From positions 2,712,001-2,776,000 of the forward strand of contig NC_014836.1 in the NCBI RefSeq assembly GCF_000177635.2: DNA of 64,000 nt, in the 5' to 3' direction. The position numbers and the translations under genes were made by a program. The notes under the pieces were generated by a model that ran no database searches, was not told the origin of the DNA, and saw only the letters and a list, made by a program, of their open reading frames with translations. This DNA is from Desulfurispirillum indicum S5. GTDB lineage: Bacteria; Chrysiogenota; Chrysiogenetes; Chrysiogenales; Chrysiogenaceae. Below are positions 26,376-34,158 of the stretch, one piece after another (positions within the stretch are counted from its first letter, which is position 1; every line of letters begins with the position of its first letter).

Positions 26376-27899
26376 TCAGCGGACCATTCCCCTTGACTTC
26401 TGATAGTGATCCTGCTCAGCGCAATAGGGCTGCTGCTCAGGCATAATACCGAACTTCCAATCCTGATACAGTTTTTCAAGGGCAAGATTGTAATTGTTAT
26501 GCGACGGCACACAATAGGCACAGGTATTCTTGGAAAGAGCCCTACGCTGAGACAGACTTTCACCCCACAGGTGCTGAAACTGGGCACCCAAGGAGACAAG
26601 CGAACCAAATTCAGACAGCTGCCCGAGAATATCCTGACGAGCCCGCCGATACTGAGAACCTGGATTCGCAGCATCGGAGCACGGATACAGTTCGCCGTAG
26701 GGGCCAACAGTCAACATTCTTCCTCGGATGGAAACCCAGCAGCGCGGTACCCGAGCCGGAGCAACCTCCCGTTGCTCCGGCTTTTGCAGGAGATTATCAT
26801 CGATAACCACATCCAGAGGGCGAAAAACTCCCTGCTGCACCTTTTCAAGCAACCCCCCCAGGGATTCACGATAGCTTTGCTCAGCCTGATACACGGGTTT
26901 GTCGCCATAGCAGGTTTCAATCTCCTTGATATCGCAAAAATCCAGGCCAGTTTCACGGGCTCGCAGCAAAAACCCTTCCACATTGGAGACGAAGCGCGAC
27001 ACCAGGCAACTTGCTCCAATTCGCACCGCACTGCCTGTTCGCTGCTTGGCACTGACTACCTGGGCTATATTCTGCCACAGAGACTCAAAAAGCCCAGCAT
27101 TGCGCCCTTTGTACTGCGACCACTCCGCCGCCGTCGCCGCATCAATGCTGAAACGCACTTTATTCAGATTTTCGGCCAGCACACGATGCTCCTTCGCTCC
27201 CCACTCTGCCGGAAAGATACCATTGGTATACAGGGAGATTTCTGCATCGGGAGCAATACTGCGCAGATGTTCCATGGCAGGTACCGTTAACCCGGACAAG
27301 GAAGGCTCACCACCGCCACCAAAACTGAAACTCCTCACCCCCATATCCACAAAAAGCTGCTGCAGCAAGTGCAAGCGTTCACTGGTCAACGCCTCGCCTG
27401 ACTGTTTATAGCCTATGAAGTGCCATGTCCCACTTTCATCGGGACGACAATTCGGGCATGCCTTGCAACGCAGATTACATACCAGGGCAGGATGGAATTC
27501 CACATGACAGGGCAAGCAGACATCACCAGCAAACAAAGTGCCCAGCATGGTGCGGTTGTCAGGAAGGAGCTCACGCCGTAAAAAGCTGACACGACGGCGC
27601 AGGGGGGAGTCAAAGGTCAGAGCATCTTGAATCGACCGTGATTCCCTGATAACAGCGTAAATTTCAATCAACTCCTGGCAGCCCAAACCAAACAGCTTTG
27701 CAATATCTTCGCTGGGCAAAGTTGGATCGATAAAAAGCGTCTCGGCAACACTGAGCGCCAGGCGCGACTGGGCAGTATCAGCAAGAGCCGTTGAGCCATG
27801 CCGTAAACGCAACGCCGTTGCCAGTTCTTCGCCAAACCCCGCCATCGACATGTCAGGTGGAATTTTTTCAACAGCGGGGCAGAGTACATCCTTTTTCAT
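26376..27899 (-). CDS. Radical SAM enzyme with SPASM-like C-terminus
   Basis: 507 residues. An N-terminal helical region of about 130 residues precedes the radical SAM core: FHPALVCNLRCKACPNC holds the CxxxCxxC cluster motif, followed by FSFGGGGEPSLSG. C-terminal cysteines in RCWVSIRGRML, LYPCSDAANPG and CAYCVP suggest a second iron-sulfur site as in SPASM proteins. An unusual CLPCH precedes the core. It stands next to a DegT-type aminotransferase, the pairing seen in the desosamine pathway (DesI/DesII, where DesII is a radical SAM deaminase), so sugar deamination or dehydration is one option. The true reaction is unknown. Confidence 0.75.
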   Translation of the reverse strand: MKKDVLCPAVEKIPPDMSMAGFGEELATALRLRHGSTALADTAQSRLALSVAETLFIDPTLPSEDIAKLFGLGCQELIEIYAVIRESRSIQDALTFDSPLRRRVSFLRRELLPDNRTMLGTLFAGDVCLPCHVEFHPALVCNLRCKACPNCRPDESGTWHFIGYKQSGEALTSERLHLLQQLFVDMGVRSFSFGGGGEPSLSGLTVPAMEHLRSIAPDAEISLYTNGIFPAEWGAKEHRVLAENLNKVRFSIDAATAAEWSQYKGRNAGLFESLWQNIAQVVSAKQRTGSAVRIGASCLVSRFVSNVEGFLLRARETGLDFCDIKEIETCYGDKPVYQAEQSYRESLGGLLEKVQQGVFRPLDVVIDDNLLQKPEQREVAPARVPRCWVSIRGRMLTVGPYGELYPCSDAANPGSQYRRARQDILGQLSEFGSLVSLGAQFQHLWGESLSQRRALSKNTCAYCVPSHNNYNLALEKLYQDWKFGIMPEQQPYCAEQDHYQKSRGMVR

Positions 27900-27990
27900 A
27901 AGCTTCTTTAAACCTTTACAAGTACTTCACTGAACCGGAAACTCCCGGCTTCACAATTTCACTGGTATCCGAACTGACAATTGGGATTTA

Positions 27991-28139
27991 ACAGCTTGCT
28001 GAAATACCTCAAATCATGCAGGCAAGTGAAAAACCATCAGGTGCAAGGCGCCCACAGAGCCAGGCGCGAAGCGTACTTCCCGTACGTTGCAGCAACGAGC
28101 GGCAGCGGACAACACCGCAGATGGCGGCCCAGAAGCCTG
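27991..28139 (+). repeat. SPR foldback repeat with left extension
   Basis: Core 28019-28139 with the ACAGCTTGCTGAAATACCTC leader shared with the 12127 copy. Its right end is altered to CCAGAAGCCTG. It fills the 300-base gap between the flippase and radical SAM genes and interrupts an otherwise gene-dense operon. Nothing else is seen in that gap. Confidence 0.7.
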
Positions 28140-28200
28140 GTTAATACAAAACACATTTCCTACACTCCATGATTCCCCGCGAGATTTGAGTTGCCAACAG

Positions 28201-29553
28201 CTACCAGAAACGAGGATTCACCAGTGCACTGCTGAGCATTCGCCCCGTCGGACGCAACTGTCGAAACAAGAAGCAGGAACCATGGGCCGCAAACCAGTAA
28301 GCCACCAGGGACGCAACCGCGGCTCCTATTCCCCCATAAATTGGAATCAGCCACAGATTCAATGCAATATTCAACAGGCAGCCTAATACCACCGTCACCA
28401 AATACATTCGTGTCCAGTTCATCACCGTCAGAAATGAGCTGCGCGCCATCTCCAGGCTGACAAAAACATTTGACCAGATCAATACCCCAAGCATCACACC
28501 AGCCTGTCCATAGGCTTCTCCAAATAAAAATGGCACCAGCCATTGCGCCACAAACACCACCGGAAGCGCAAGCGCATAGGAAGAAAACACCATCAAACGG
28601 TAGAGCTTTTGCAATCTCTCATAAAAAAGCTCCTCGCTGATTCCCTTTGCCTCCACAATTGCCGGGTACACCGACCAGTAAATCGCCGCCGGAATAAAAT
28701 ACCAGACCTCCGATAAGCGTACCGCCACCGAGTAAATTCCGACAGCCTCATTACCAGCCAGCTCCCCAAGTAAAATCTGATCAATGCGCAAATAGATCAT
28801 GATTACCACAGCCGACAACATCAAAGGCCAACTGTCCCGCAGCATCTTTGCAGCAGCCTGATAGCGCCAACGCCAGAGTGACAAGCGCTCGGCCTTCGAA
28901 AGATATACTGCTATCAGACCAAACGCCCCCAGGATCACTTCCAGCAGCGTAACCCATGCAAAAGCAATCAGAGGTAATTCCATAAGAATCATGCCGACCT
29001 TGACCAGTGCACAGAGAAAAAACGCGCTGCCTTTGGCCATTACCATATATTTTGCCTGAACCTGTGAGTGAAACCAGAACTCAATAATAAAAAAACCATG
29101 GAACAACGAACCAGCCGCCACAATACCCACCAGCCAGTGGCTGAGCGTATCCTCCGGGCGCAGCAACACAATAACCACCATCGCCACCATAAAACTGATC
29201 GCCCCACTCACCATCCTCAGACCAAAAGCCGTACCCAGGATTTCATATCTCTTTTCAGGTGCGCGCACCACATCACGCACCACAATATCATCCATACCAA
29301 GCCCCGCGATGGCCGTAAACAACGCAGTAAAGGCAAGAGCATAGCTGAACAGGCCAAACTGCTCCGGTCCAAGATAACGAGCCAGCCAGATACCGACAAG
29401 CAGGCCAACACCCATACGCAGAATCTGATCACCAAACTGCCAGGCCGTGTTGCCCACAACATTCTGCAAATAGACCTGACCTTCTACCCTTCTGCGAATA
29501 CACAAAGGAAGATATTTGAGCCACGGCTGGTTTATCAGTGGTGAAGATGCCAT
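28201..29553 (-). CDS. Wzx-type polysaccharide flippase
   Basis: 450 residues from MASSPLINQPWLKYL. A GTG eight codons upstream is an alternative start. About 12 hydrophobic segments are spread evenly over the protein. Family-typical pieces are NTAWQFGDQILRMGVGLLVG, WLARYLGPEQFGLFSYALAF and GLGMDDIVVRDVVR near the N-terminus, as in the RfbX/Wzx group of the MOP superfamily. It would move undecaprenyl-linked repeat units across the inner membrane. No Wzy polymerase or Wzz was recognised nearby, though the large membrane protein upstream could act at this stage. Confidence 0.88.
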   Translation of the reverse strand: MASSPLINQPWLKYLPLCIRRRVEGQVYLQNVVGNTAWQFGDQILRMGVGLLVGIWLARYLGPEQFGLFSYALAFTALFTAIAGLGMDDIVVRDVVRAPEKRYEILGTAFGLRMVSGAISFMVAMVVIVLLRPEDTLSHWLVGIVAAGSLFHGFFIIEFWFHSQVQAKYMVMAKGSAFFLCALVKVGMILMELPLIAFAWVTLLEVILGAFGLIAVYLSKAERLSLWRWRYQAAAKMLRDSWPLMLSAVVIMIYLRIDQILLGELAGNEAVGIYSVAVRLSEVWYFIPAAIYWSVYPAIVEAKGISEELFYERLQKLYRLMVFSSYALALPVVFVAQWLVPFLFGEAYGQAGVMLGVLIWSNVFVSLEMARSSFLTVMNWTRMYLVTVVLGCLLNIALNLWLIPIYGGIGAAVASLVAYWFAAHGSCFLFRQLRPTGRMLSSALVNPRFW

Positions 29554-29596
29554 AAAAAAGGCTCTACCTTTCTGCACATTGTGTTATGAGGTATCT

Positions 29597-31558
29597 TTAT
29601 TGCCGACCTGTGGAGGGCAGGCGCCCCAGCAGACTCTGGGCAAGGGCTGGATCAAGGCGTTGCAAACGCTGCTGGAGAGTATACGCACCCTGCACATCAC
29701 CCAGCTCAAGATATATCAAAGCCCCGTTGTAAAGCGATCCAGCATGAGCCGGATTTAACCGTGAAGCCGACATGAACGCCTGCAAGGCTTCTCGCAACTC
29801 TCCTTTGCGATGCAGCACCAGCCCCAGATTGAAATAAACCATTGGATCGGGAGCAAGGGAAACAGAGCGCCGGTAGTGTCTAACCGCCTCATCAAGCTGG
29901 CCCAGCCGATCATGGGACAAAGCAAGGTTAAAAAGCATAGTGGGGTCATTTGGCTCCAAAGCAACCCCTTTGCGCAAGAAACTGTTTGCCTCGTGGAAAT
30001 TCCCCTGGGCGTTGTAAAGGGTGCCAATATTGTTATACAGCCGGTAATGCCAGGGATTCAGCCTGATACCCTCAAGGAGTATATCGATGCCCATCTTATA
30101 TTGAAGCTCAGCAGCGTAAGCACGCGACAAATTAATGTGAATTGGCACATAGCGAGGATTGATTTCCAGTGCACGTTCATACAGTAAACGAGCCTCGCCC
30201 ACTCTGCCCTCTGCCATATAGAGATTTCCCAGATCAACATATATCCTCTCATTGCTCGGTGCACGCTGCAGGTTATCTTCATAAAATGCAACAGGATCAT
30301 TCCAAAGACTGTTACGCTGCCACGTCAGAACCGACAGTACCGTCACCAGAGTCAATAACACCGCCACAGCATAGCTCCTGGGAATGCGCTGTATTGCAGC
30401 CATAACCACCAGGACAAAGCCAAACATGGAAATATACAGACGATGCTCAAAGACCGGATCAAGAGGAATAATGCTGGACTCAACCACCAGCCCCAGAAAA
30501 AACCAGAGGATACCAACGCAGATGAGGGGTTCGCGACGACGCAACAAAACAGCAGCAACCAGCAAAGCAAGAATACCCAGCAATCCCAAGCCATTGTGCA
30601 ATGTGAATATGGACTGCACTATGGCGACATCATACTCAAGGGCCTGACCATAGGGAAGGAAGAGCAGTCGAATATACAGAAAAATCACGGAAAACTGTGT
30701 AACCAGATACGTCAGAGGAGAGTTATTTTGCAAGTGCGATAGATCGGGCATCCCCCCCACACCATCAATACCCTCCCCTGCCACCAGTGGCACCAGAAGC
30801 ATTTTCACCCCCAGCCACAGGGGAACCAATGCGAAAGGCGCAACCAGGAACAGTAACCGACGCCACGACACAGGATGACGCTCCTGTATAAAAAAGCGAT
30901 CCAGCAAAATCAGGGCCAGTGGAAGCACCGCCGTATTCTGCTTGGTAAGCACCGCCAGGGCACCACTGAGCAATGCCATGACATAGAGCACCCATCGATT
31001 ACGTGCCCCTTCTTTCGATTCCCGGAAAAGCAGAAAAAGATACACCGCCAGAAAGAAAAAAAGTCCCGCAAGACACGACATACGCTGAACAATATAGGTT
31101 ACAGCCTGCGTTTGCAGAGGATGTGCCAGAAAAATCAAAGCACCACCAAAGACAAAAAGAGGAAGCTGACGAAAGACCCGCTTCAAAATACCAAAAACCA
31201 GGCAGGCGGTAAGCAGGTGAATAGTGATATTTACCAGATGATACCCGGTGACCTGCGTAGAGCCAAAAGCGTAATTCAGCGCAAACGTCAACTCGGCAAA
31301 CCCACGCGCACCATGAAAAACATTTGTTAAAGCTTCCGGCAAAGATCGGATAGCGGGATTTTCGACAATGTTCACTAAATCGTCCAGATACCACGGCACC
31401 TGGAGCGTATGCCCATAAAGCATTGCTCCTACAGTACAGAGAACACCAAGCGCCATCAGATCCCAACGCCACCTACTCCATTCACTCTTCTTTGCCGCCT
31501 GGACTGGAATATTCTTACGCTTATGCACAGCGCTTTTGCGCACCTTTCGTGGCTTCAC
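29597..31558 (-). CDS. TMTC-like GT-C membrane glycosyltransferase with C-terminal TPR repeats
   Basis: About 653 residues from a GTG preceded by AGGAGG. The frame is open 59 codons further but that part is low-complexity and uncertain. After a basic N-terminus, a membrane domain of about 10-11 helices (about 30-420) starts with the motif VPWYLDDLVNIVENPAI, an Asp-Asp pair like the catalytic site of GT-C enzymes. Residues about 440-640 contain five or six TPR units (for example DLGNLYMAEGRVGEARLLYE). This order is that of eukaryotic TMTC O-mannosyltransferases and of bacterial homologues. It could glycosylate proteins or polymerise glycan; which one is not visible. Confidence 0.7.
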   Translation of the reverse strand: MKPRKVRKSAVHKRKNIPVQAAKKSEWSRWRWDLMALGVLCTVGAMLYGHTLQVPWYLDDLVNIVENPAIRSLPEALTNVFHGARGFAELTFALNYAFGSTQVTGYHLVNITIHLLTACLVFGILKRVFRQLPLFVFGGALIFLAHPLQTQAVTYIVQRMSCLAGLFFFLAVYLFLLFRESKEGARNRWVLYVMALLSGALAVLTKQNTAVLPLALILLDRFFIQERHPVSWRRLLFLVAPFALVPLWLGVKMLLVPLVAGEGIDGVGGMPDLSHLQNNSPLTYLVTQFSVIFLYIRLLFLPYGQALEYDVAIVQSIFTLHNGLGLLGILALLVAAVLLRRREPLICVGILWFFLGLVVESSIIPLDPVFEHRLYISMFGFVLVVMAAIQRIPRSYAVAVLLTLVTVLSVLTWQRNSLWNDPVAFYEDNLQRAPSNERIYVDLGNLYMAEGRVGEARLLYERALEINPRYVPIHINLSRAYAAELQYKMGIDILLEGIRLNPWHYRLYNNIGTLYNAQGNFHEANSFLRKGVALEPNDPTMLFNLALSHDRLGQLDEAVRHYRRSVSLAPDPMVYFNLGLVLHRKGELREALQAFMSASRLNPAHAGSLYNGALIYLELGDVQGAYTLQQRLQRLDPALAQSLLGRLPSTGRQ

Positions 31559-31871
31559 TTCATCTCCCTTTCCCTCCTGCCTTACCTTAGCCTTACGCCC
31601 AAGCGCAAACAGAAAAACAGTATAACAACAAAACGCAGACCCCGAGTAACAGTGCGGCGATCTGTTTTCTGTCCGCCTGCCATCAGAATCTGCGTTTCGC
31701 CAGAACATCCTGTACGCACTTGCATGCAAATGCATACAGCATATCCCGCTGTCACTCTCACATATGGATTTTCATGTACACCAAACCAAGGGCTAACGCC
31801 GCAACCAGAAAGCACTGCCACAAGGTCAAAAGAGTCTGTTTCATCAGTTGAGTCCACATATCAGAGCAAAA

Positions 31872-31909
31872 CTCCCCCGCCATGCAATGGAGAAAACACA
31901 GCGGGGGAG
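31872..31909 (-). terminator. Rho-independent terminator after the triheme cytochrome gene
   Basis: A 9-bp G/C stem (CTCCCCCGC with GCGGGGGAG) around a 20-base loop, followed on the minus strand by TTTTGC. It lies 17 bases past the stop. The 31736-31870 stretch upstream of the glycosyltransferase shows nothing else. Confidence 0.65.
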
Positions 31910-31925
31910 AACAGGCATAATACAT

Positions 31926-32303
31926 TTACTTTGGAATAGTGAACGTGTGCCCCTGAACCCGCTTCATGTCCCAATTGGTCCAGTAGGGGCCGGGGATTCC
32001 ACCTTGATTATGGCAGCCAACACAGGCAGGAGCCGTTCCCAGAGCCTCCAGGCTTCCCCCCAGCAGACTCTCGCCAGCTGAAGCAGCCGCGGCCAGGTTA
32101 TCCGTCGCATGGCAGCTGGTGCAGGCACGCAGCGCACCGTGCATGGGGTTTTGCATATCCTGCAGACCCTGCACCTGAACGCCATGGACATTCCCCATAG
32201 CTGCACCAGCCAGCTCACCCTTGTGGCAAGTGCTACAGTTCATGGCAGCAACAGAAGCCACCGCCATCAGAACCACCAGTAACGACAAAATCAGATTTCT
32301 CAT
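31926..32303 (-). CDS. Small periplasmic triheme c-type cytochrome
   Basis: 125 residues from MRNLILSLLVV, with AAGGAG eight bases upstream. A signal peptide ends near ASVAA. Three CxxCH heme-binding motifs are present: CSTCH, CTSCH and CVGCH. Additional histidines (NVHGVQ, NPMHGAL, QGHTF) can act as distal ligands. It resembles small c7/c3-type electron carriers of metal- and sulfur-reducing bacteria. It may shuttle electrons to the porin-cytochrome proteins encoded 2 kb upstream, but direct repeats and another gene lie between, so cotranscription is unlikely. Confidence 0.85.
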   Translation of the reverse strand: MRNLILSLLVVLMAVASVAAMNCSTCHKGELAGAAMGNVHGVQVQGLQDMQNPMHGALRACTSCHATDNLAAAASAGESLLGGSLEALGTAPACVGCHNQGGIPGPYWTNWDMKRVQGHTFTIPK

Positions 32304-32407
32304 ACTCAACTCTCCTTATCGGTAATCTCCCTGAAGAAAACAGAAGACAGGGCTCGCATCAAGCAAAACCTGACTCCCAGCTTCTTCACAGGAACAAAAC
32401 TCTCACA

Positions 32408-32877
32408 CAAAGCCCTCAAAGACACCAGAAAAGGCAATTCCTCTCGCCCGCTCGCTGCGCTCACTGGGGACACCAAGTGCGCAAAGGAAAAGGCAGCGAA
32501 AGCTTCAGTTTTTCTGTCCCTGCGTTCTCATCGCCTCCGCGAGGGATATCCTTCAACTGGGGTTTGCATTCATTCGCGTCCATTCGCGGTTAAAAATTCC
32601 CTACTTTTTGTGAGCTAAGATTTTTTGCCACCCGCTGCGCTTGACGGAACAGCCGACGGGAAAGGCAGACAAAAAAGAAACGGTTTACCGCGTGATGAGT
32701 TACTTTTTTGCCTCTGTCTGCTGCTCCTGTCCTGCCTTTGCCTGTGGCAAAAACGCTTCAGTTTTCTGCGAAAATCAGCGAAATCTGGAAACAAAACCTT
32801 CTCCGCAGATTGCACAGATTTACGCAGATGAAAACCATGAAACTGGGATCATAGGGACAGGAAACAAAGCCACTACG
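32408..32877 (+). repeat. Direct repeat DR1 (about 470 bp)
   Basis: Nearly identical to 33383-33854, with an offset of 973-975 bases. It contains CTCTCGCCCG-TCGCTGCG, a TGCGTTCTCA-CGCCTCCGCGAG block and a CGCAGATTGCACAGATTTAC block. These are common ectopic repeat words in such genomes. Short frames in it are not believed coding. It covers the gap 32304-32948. Confidence 0.85.
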
Positions 32878-32948
32878 TACGCTCAATTCATACTTCCCGC
32901 TATTTTCTACCCTCTATACCCTATTCCCCGTTCTCCAGCCCCTATTCC

Positions 32949-33293
32949 CTACCCATGCGCCCGATGAACTTCCGTATCGGCGCGGTGAGCGGAGAGGTCG
33001 GCGGCAACGCCATCAATTTTTCTGCTGAGTTTGGTATCAACTTCGTCGATGCGCTTGCTGAGCTTGGTATCAACTTCGTGAATCTGTTTGCTGAGTTTGG
33101 TATCAAAGGTGTCAAGCTTGTCATTAAGAGCGAGGATTTTGGTGTCCACTTGTTTAAAGCGGTTATCCATCTTCTCTTCCATCTCAGTAAATTTGCGTTC
33201 CATTTTCTGGTCAAGGGATGCAATTCCTTCAGCCGTCAGTTGGAATTGACCCCTTATCTCTTCAAGTAAAATTTCAAAATGCTCTTTTTGCAT
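32949..33293 (-). CDS. Small hendecad-repeat coiled-coil protein
   Basis: 114 residues, no cysteine, no signal peptide or membrane segment. After an N-terminal MQKEHFEILLEEIRGQFQL helix, almost the whole protein is predicted coiled coil. Three tandem 11-residue units FDTKLSKQIHE, VDTKLSKRIDE and VDTKLSRKIDG are obvious, the periodicity of a right-handed coil. The C-terminus LSAHRADTEVHRAHG is a tail I have seen on small coiled-coil proteins of unknown function in Desulfuromonas-like genomes. It is flanked on both sides by the 470-bp direct repeats DR1 and DR2. Function unknown. Confidence 0.6.
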   Translation of the reverse strand: MQKEHFEILLEEIRGQFQLTAEGIASLDQKMERKFTEMEEKMDNRFKQVDTKILALNDKLDTFDTKLSKQIHEVDTKLSKRIDEVDTKLSRKIDGVAADLSAHRADTEVHRAHG

Positions 33294-33382
33294 AACTCAC
33301 CTCCACAGAGAGAAGATACCTCAAGCAGGGTGAAATGAAAAGATCAGTACGCATTAGATTTAAACTGACTGGCAATCTCAGG

Positions 33383-33854
33383 CAAAGCTCTCAAAGATAC
33401 CAAAAAACAATTCCTCTCGCCCGTTCGCTGCGCTCACTGGGGACACCAAGTGCGCAAAGGAAAAGGCAGCGAAAGCTTCAGTTTTTCTGTCCCTGCGTTC
33501 TCAGCGCCTCCGCGAGAGATATCCTTCAACTGGGGTTTGCATTCATTCGCGTCCATTCGCGGTTAAAAATTCCCTACTTTTTGTGAGCTAAGATTTTTTG
33601 CCACCCGCTGCGCTTGACGGAACAGCCGACGGGAAAGGCAGACAAAGACGAAACGGTTTACCGTGTGAAGAGTTACGCTTTTTTTGCCTCTGTCTGCTGC
33701 TCCTGTCCTGCCTTTGCCTGTGGCAAAAACGCTTCGGTTTTCTGCGAAAATCAGCGAAATCTGGAAACAAAACCTTCTCCGCAGATTGCACAGATTTACG
33801 CAGATGAAAACCATGGAAGTGGAGTCATAAGAGTTAGGAAATAAAGCAACTACG
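33383..33854 (+). repeat. Direct repeat DR2 (about 470 bp)
   Basis: Second copy of DR1 on the other side of the coiled-coil gene. Differences are scattered single bases and small indels. It covers most of the 33294-33936 gap; the remainder up to 33936 is a TACCCACTAC-type low-complexity tract. Confidence 0.85.
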
Positions 33855-33936
33855 CCCTCATTCATTCTCTACCCACTACTTTCTACTTTCCATCTACTAC
33901 CCACTACTTGCTACGGACTACTCACTGACGAGCTGC

Positions 33937-34032
33937 TCAATACCCCACATAGGTAGTCAAAGCCATGACCGTGGCGGCAAAGGCGGTAACGATAATGGAA
34001 GCGGCGACGATAAAACGCAGGGTGAGATTCAT
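33937..34032 (-). CDS. 31-residue single-helix membrane protein
   Basis: MNLTLRFIVAASIIVTAFA followed by ATVMALTTYVGY: one transmembrane helix with a short N-terminus. AAGGAG lies six bases before the ATG. It follows the terminator of the porin-cytochrome operon by about 90 bases, so it is either expressed by read-through or from its own promoter. I recognise no family. Small single-helix subunits accompany many respiratory complexes, so a link to the cytochromes is possible but is inference. Confidence 0.5.
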   Translation of the reverse strand: MNLTLRFIVAASIIVTAFAATVMALTTYVGY

Positions 34033-34113
34033 GTTATTCTCCTTGCGATTTTTGGTTTTGGATATTCCGGGCAATGCAGATGCACTCTGCACTCCCCGGA
34101 AAACCCAGTGAAA

Positions 34114-34143
34114 GAAAAAACCGGGGGGAGGAACTCCCCCCGG
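34114..34143 (-). terminator. Rho-independent terminator of the porin-cytochrome operon
   Basis: A 10-bp stem CCGGGGGGAG/CTCCCCCCGG (34121-34143) with a 3-base loop, followed on the minus strand by seven T bases interrupted once. It lies about 15 bases after the stop of the 15-heme cytochrome. Confidence 0.92.
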
Positions 34144-34158
34144 AAAATCAATCAACCT

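Noticed and set aside
32408-33854. The duplicated blocks as a CRISPR array
   Set aside because: Only two long units with a gene between them; no short regular repeat-spacer pattern and no cas genes.
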